The notes under the pieces were generated by a model. It did no database searches. It was not told the origin of the DNA and saw only the letters and a list, made by a program, of their open reading frames with translations. DNA of 64,000 bases from JASLDZ01 sp964242625. Its GTDB lineage: Bacteria; Pseudomonadota; Alphaproteobacteria; Caulobacterales; Caulobacteraceae. The stretch covers positions 69,877 to 133,876 of the forward strand of contig CAXTAO010000006.1 of NCBI GenBank assembly GCA_964242625.1, in the 5' to 3' direction. The position numbers were made by a program, and so were the translations under genes. Numbering within the stretch: position 1 is the first letter of the stretch; every line of letters starts with the position of its first letter. Of this stretch, positions 61,339 to 64,000 are shown one piece after another.

Positions 61339-63864
61339 ATGGACGGCGCCCAGCCTGCCGGCTTCGAGCCTTTCCCTCTCCCGTCCCAGTTCGCCGACTG
61401 GTTCACCGGGCGGGGCTGGGCGCCGCGACCCCACCAGCTCGCCATGCTGCACGCTCAGAGCGCGGGCGAGCACGCGCTCCTGATCGCGCCTACCGGCGGC
61501 GGCAAGACGCTGGCGGGCTTCCTGCCGAGCCTCGTGGAGCTCGCGGCGCGCCCGCGCGAACCGAGGCGCCCGCGCGGGCTGCACACCCTCTATGTCTCGC
61601 CGCTGAAGGCCCTGGCCGTGGACGTGGCGCGCAACCTCGACGCGCCGGTCGCCGAGATGGACCTGGCCGTCACGGTGGAGAGCCGCACGGGCGACACGGG
61701 CGCGGCCAAGCGCGAGCGCCAGCGCTCCCGCCCGCCCGACATCCTCCTCACCACCCCCGAGCAGCTGGCGCTGTTCTGCGCCTGGGAGGGCGCGCGCGCC
61801 TATTTCGCCGACCTCCGCTGCGTGGTGCTCGACGAGATCCACGTGCTGCACGCCTCCAAGCGCGGCGACCTCCTGAACCTGGCGCTGGGTCGCTTGCAGA
61901 ATTTCGCGCCCGCCATGCGCCGGGTGGGCCTCTCGGCCACCGTCGATGAGCCCGAGCGCATCCGCGCCTGGCTGGCGCCCGGGGGCGAGCCGGAGCGCGT
62001 GCGCCTCGTGCGCGGCGCGGGCGGGGCGGAGGCGGTGGTCGAGGTCCTGACGCCGGAGGGCGTCGCTCCCTGGAGCGGCCACCACGCCGAGCACGCCATG
62101 GCCGACGTCTACCGGGCGATCGAGGGCGCGCGCACCGCGCTCGTCTTCGTCAACACGCGCTGGCAGGCGGAGTTCGCGTTCCAGAAGCTGTGGTCGATCA
62201 ACGAGGCGAACCTCCCCATCGCGCTGCACCACGGCTCGCTCGCCTCCGAGCAGCGCCGCAAGGTGGAGGCGGCCATGGCGCGGGGCGAGCTGCGCGCAGT
62301 AGTGTGCACCTCCACCCTCGACCTCGGGATCGACTGGGGCGACGTGGACCTCGTGATCCAGCTCTCGGCCCCCAAGGGCTCGAGCCGGATGGTGCAGCGC
62401 ATCGGCCGCGCCAACCACCGGCTGGACGAGCCCTCGCGCGCGCTCCTCGTGCCCGCCAACCGGTTCGAGGTGCTGGAGTGCTACGCCGCGCGCGAGGCGA
62501 TCGCCGAGAACGCGCTGGACGGCGACCCGCCCCACCCCGGCGCGCTCGACGCGCTGGCCCAGCACGTCATGGGCTGCGCCTGCTCCGAGCCTTTCGACCT
62601 GGAAGCGCTCTACGCCGAGGTGCGCGGCTGCGCCCCCTTCGCCGACCTGTCGTGGGAGGACTGGGAGGCGGTGGTCGACCTCGTGTCCACCGGCGGGTAC
62701 GCGCTGAGGGCCTACGACCGCTTCCGCAGGATCGTGCGGACCGAAGACGGCCTGTGGAAGGCGACCAACGGCCAGGTCGCCCAGCGCCACCGCATGAACG
62801 TGGGCGCCATCACCGCGGCGGGCACGCTCAACATTCGCGTCTCCAATGGCAAGCGCTCGGTCCCCGGCCGCAAGGTTGGCGAGGCGGAGGAGTGGTACTT
62901 CGAGCAACTGACGCCGGGCGACACCTTCCTGTTCGCGGGCCAGGTGTGGAGCTATCACGGCATCACCGGGCTCGACGCGCTGGTCACCCCCGCCCAAGAC
63001 AAGGATCCCAAGATCCCGTCCTGGGGCGGCTCCAAGTTTCCGCTCTCCACCTTCCTGGCCAAGCGCGTGCGGCGGCTGATGTGGGACGAGGCGCGCTGGG
63101 GCGAGCTGCCGGCGGACGTGCAGGACTGGCTGCACATCCAGCGCGAGCGCTCGGCTATCCCGGGGCCGGACGACATGCTCTTGGAGACCTTCCAGCGCGG
63201 GCGGCGCCATTACTTGGTGGCCTACCCCTTCGAGGGGCGGCTCGCGCACACCACGCTCGGCATGCTTCTCACCCGCAGGCTGGATCGCGCGGGCGCGGGG
63301 CCGCTCGGCTATGTCTGCAACGACTACGCGCTGTGCATCTGGGCGCTGAAGCCCATGGGCGAGCTCGACCACGCCCAGTTGTTCGACCAGGATATGCTCG
63401 GCGACGACCTCGAGTCCTGGCTCGACGAGAGCTTCATGATGAAGCGCACCTTCAAGGGCTGCGCCCAGATCGCCGGCGTGATCGAGCGGCGCCTGCCCGG
63501 GCGCGAGAAGACCGGCCGGCAGGTCACCTTCTCCACCGACCTCGTCTACGACGTGCTGCGCCGCCACCAGCCCGACCATCTCCTCCTGCGCTGCGCGCGC
63601 GTCGACGCCGCGGCGGGGCTCCTGGACGTGGCGCGGCTGGCGCTCCTCCTGCGGCGGATCGAGGGGAGGATCGTGCACAAGCCGCTGCGGCGGGTGTCGC
63701 CCTTCGCCGTTCCCGCCATGCTGGAGATCGGCCGCGAGCGCGTGCGCGGGGCCGCGGAAGACATGGTGCTGGCCGAGAACGAGGCCGAACTCGTGGCGGA
63801 GGCGCTGTGGGCGGAGGGCGTGGTGGACGACGGTGGCGAGGGGGTGGGGCAGGAGGTGGGGTGA
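61339..63864 (+). CDS. Ligase-associated DEXH-box helicase (Lhr-like)
   Basis: An 841-residue SF2 helicase. Walker A is LIAPTGGGKTLAG, motif Ia YVSPLKALAVDV, motif II VVLDEIHVLH, motif III VGLSATVDEP, motif IV-V VFVNTRWQAEF and TSTLDLGIDWG, and motif VI QRIGRANHR. The Lhr-type winged helix and C-terminal domain (VTFSTDLVYDVLRRH) follow. It belongs to a DNA repair set with an ATP-dependent ligase and the phosphodiesterase PdeM, which would lie beyond the window end. Confidence 0.95.
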   Translation: MDGAQPAGFEPFPLPSQFADWFTGRGWAPRPHQLAMLHAQSAGEHALLIAPTGGGKTLAGFLPSLVELAARPREPRRPRGLHTLYVSPLKALAVDVARNLDAPVAEMDLAVTVESRTGDTGAAKRERQRSRPPDILLTTPEQLALFCAWEGARAYFADLRCVVLDEIHVLHASKRGDLLNLALGRLQNFAPAMRRVGLSATVDEPERIRAWLAPGGEPERVRLVRGAGGAEAVVEVLTPEGVAPWSGHHAEHAMADVYRAIEGARTALVFVNTRWQAEFAFQKLWSINEANLPIALHHGSLASEQRRKVEAAMARGELRAVVCTSTLDLGIDWGDVDLVIQLSAPKGSSRMVQRIGRANHRLDEPSRALLVPANRFEVLECYAAREAIAENALDGDPPHPGALDALAQHVMGCACSEPFDLEALYAEVRGCAPFADLSWEDWEAVVDLVSTGGYALRAYDRFRRIVRTEDGLWKATNGQVAQRHRMNVGAITAAGTLNIRVSNGKRSVPGRKVGEAEEWYFEQLTPGDTFLFAGQVWSYHGITGLDALVTPAQDKDPKIPSWGGSKFPLSTFLAKRVRRLMWDEARWGELPADVQDWLHIQRERSAIPGPDDMLLETFQRGRRHYLVAYPFEGRLAHTTLGMLLTRRLDRAGAGPLGYVCNDYALCIWALKPMGELDHAQLFDQDMLGDDLESWLDESFMMKRTFKGCAQIAGVIERRLPGREKTGRQVTFSTDLVYDVLRRHQPDHLLLRCARVDAAAGLLDVARLALLLRRIEGRIVHKPLRRVSPFAVPAMLEIGRERVRGAAEDMVLAENEAELVAEALWAEGVVDDGGEGVGQEVG

Positions 63865-63876
63865 GGCTGGCGCTTC

Positions 63877-64000
63877 GATCGGACGCCGGGTTGGGCGCCG
63901 TGCTCGGTCGCGTCAAGGCGACCTGCTTGCGCTGGTGCTGCGCTTCGCTCCGCAGCCTTGACCCGCCCTGCGCGCGACGGCTGACCGGAGGGGTCGGGAC
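63877..64000 (+). repeat. Dispersed repeat, copy C (window edge)
   Basis: The head GGACGCCGGGT and the 31 bases starting with GCCGTGCTCGGTCGCGTCAA match copy A and, in part, copy B. Inside, GTCAAGG and CCTTGAC are inverted, and CTGCG and CGCAG form a smaller stem. GCCTTGACC, GCCCTGCGCGCGA and GTCGGGAC match copy A in order. It begins 12 bases after the helicase stop and may run past the window. Confidence 0.7.

Overview
The window is very G+C-rich, tightly packed alphaproteobacterial chromosome. A PopZ/DUF2497 gene directly upstream of valS, a ChvG-ChvI pair next to a minimal HprK and PTS phosphocarriers, a complete cpa/tad pilus locus with CpaA-CpaF naming homologues, and a DUF3035-lspA-ileS operon all point to Caulobacterales (Caulobacter/Phenylobacterium-like). 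The genus cannot be fixed from sequence reading alone.

Layout. 1-6.4 kb: the 3' end of a 2-oxoglutarate/Fe(II) oxygenase, a hybrid histidine kinase, a TadG-like von Willebrand A protein, a WD40 protein and an orphan ExbD. 6.4-8.8 kb: a CobW/COG0523 GTPase, then an A+T-richer cassette holding a HARE-HTH gene behind a structured leader. The cassette is bracketed by inverted copies of a dispersed repeat, and a third copy ends the window. 8.8-17.5 kb: two SAM methyltransferases (one a 23S rRNA uracil methyltransferase), a secreted Tyr/Pro-rich protein, DUF3035 lipoprotein, lspA, ileS, an HTH protein and an SRAP/HMCES protein. 17.5-19.4 kb: a clearly lower-G+C two-gene island, an AAA ATPase plus a DUF4276 TOPRIM-like protein, which resembles a split OLD-type defence module. 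19.4-24.8 kb: lepA, popZ, valS. 24.9-27.3 kb: an acyl-CoA synthetase and a DUF4258/DUF2283 toxin-antitoxin-like pair. 27.3-30.9 kb: chvI-chvG-hprK-EIIA-HPr, one signalling operon on the minus strand.

31-35.3 kb: an unrecognised 569-residue protein, rpmA, rplU, trmD, rplS. 35.4-44.4 kb: a glycosidase/RmlD-like fusion with an apparently dead SDR site, recR, an S41 protease, ebfC, dnaX, the SRP RNA gene, a cell-wall hydrolase and nudC. 44.4-48.3 kb: kdsB, a membrane-anchored cytochrome c, an NlpC/P60 endopeptidase and an M17 aminopeptidase. 48.4-61.3 kb: the Tad pilus system, with tadD facing the end of a ten-gene minus-strand operon (flp, flp, cpaA, cpaB, cpaC, cpaD, cpaE, cpaF, tadB, tadC) and a divergent plus-strand operon (a secretin-N-domain protein and two TadE-like pseudopilins). 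61.3 kb to the end: an Lhr-type DEXH helicase and the third repeat copy.

How the genes fit together. The flp/cpa/tad genes, the distant TadG and tadD would build and anchor a Tad pilus. The ribosomal proteins, methyltransferases, tRNA synthetases, LepA and SRP RNA form the translation and export background. ChvGI plus HPr/EIIA/HprK form an envelope and nutrient signalling block. The accessory parts most worth a second look are the ATPase/DUF4276 island, the HARE-HTH cassette with its repeats, and the DUF4258/DUF2283 pair. No tRNA, rRNA, CRISPR array, integrase or transposase gene was recognised.
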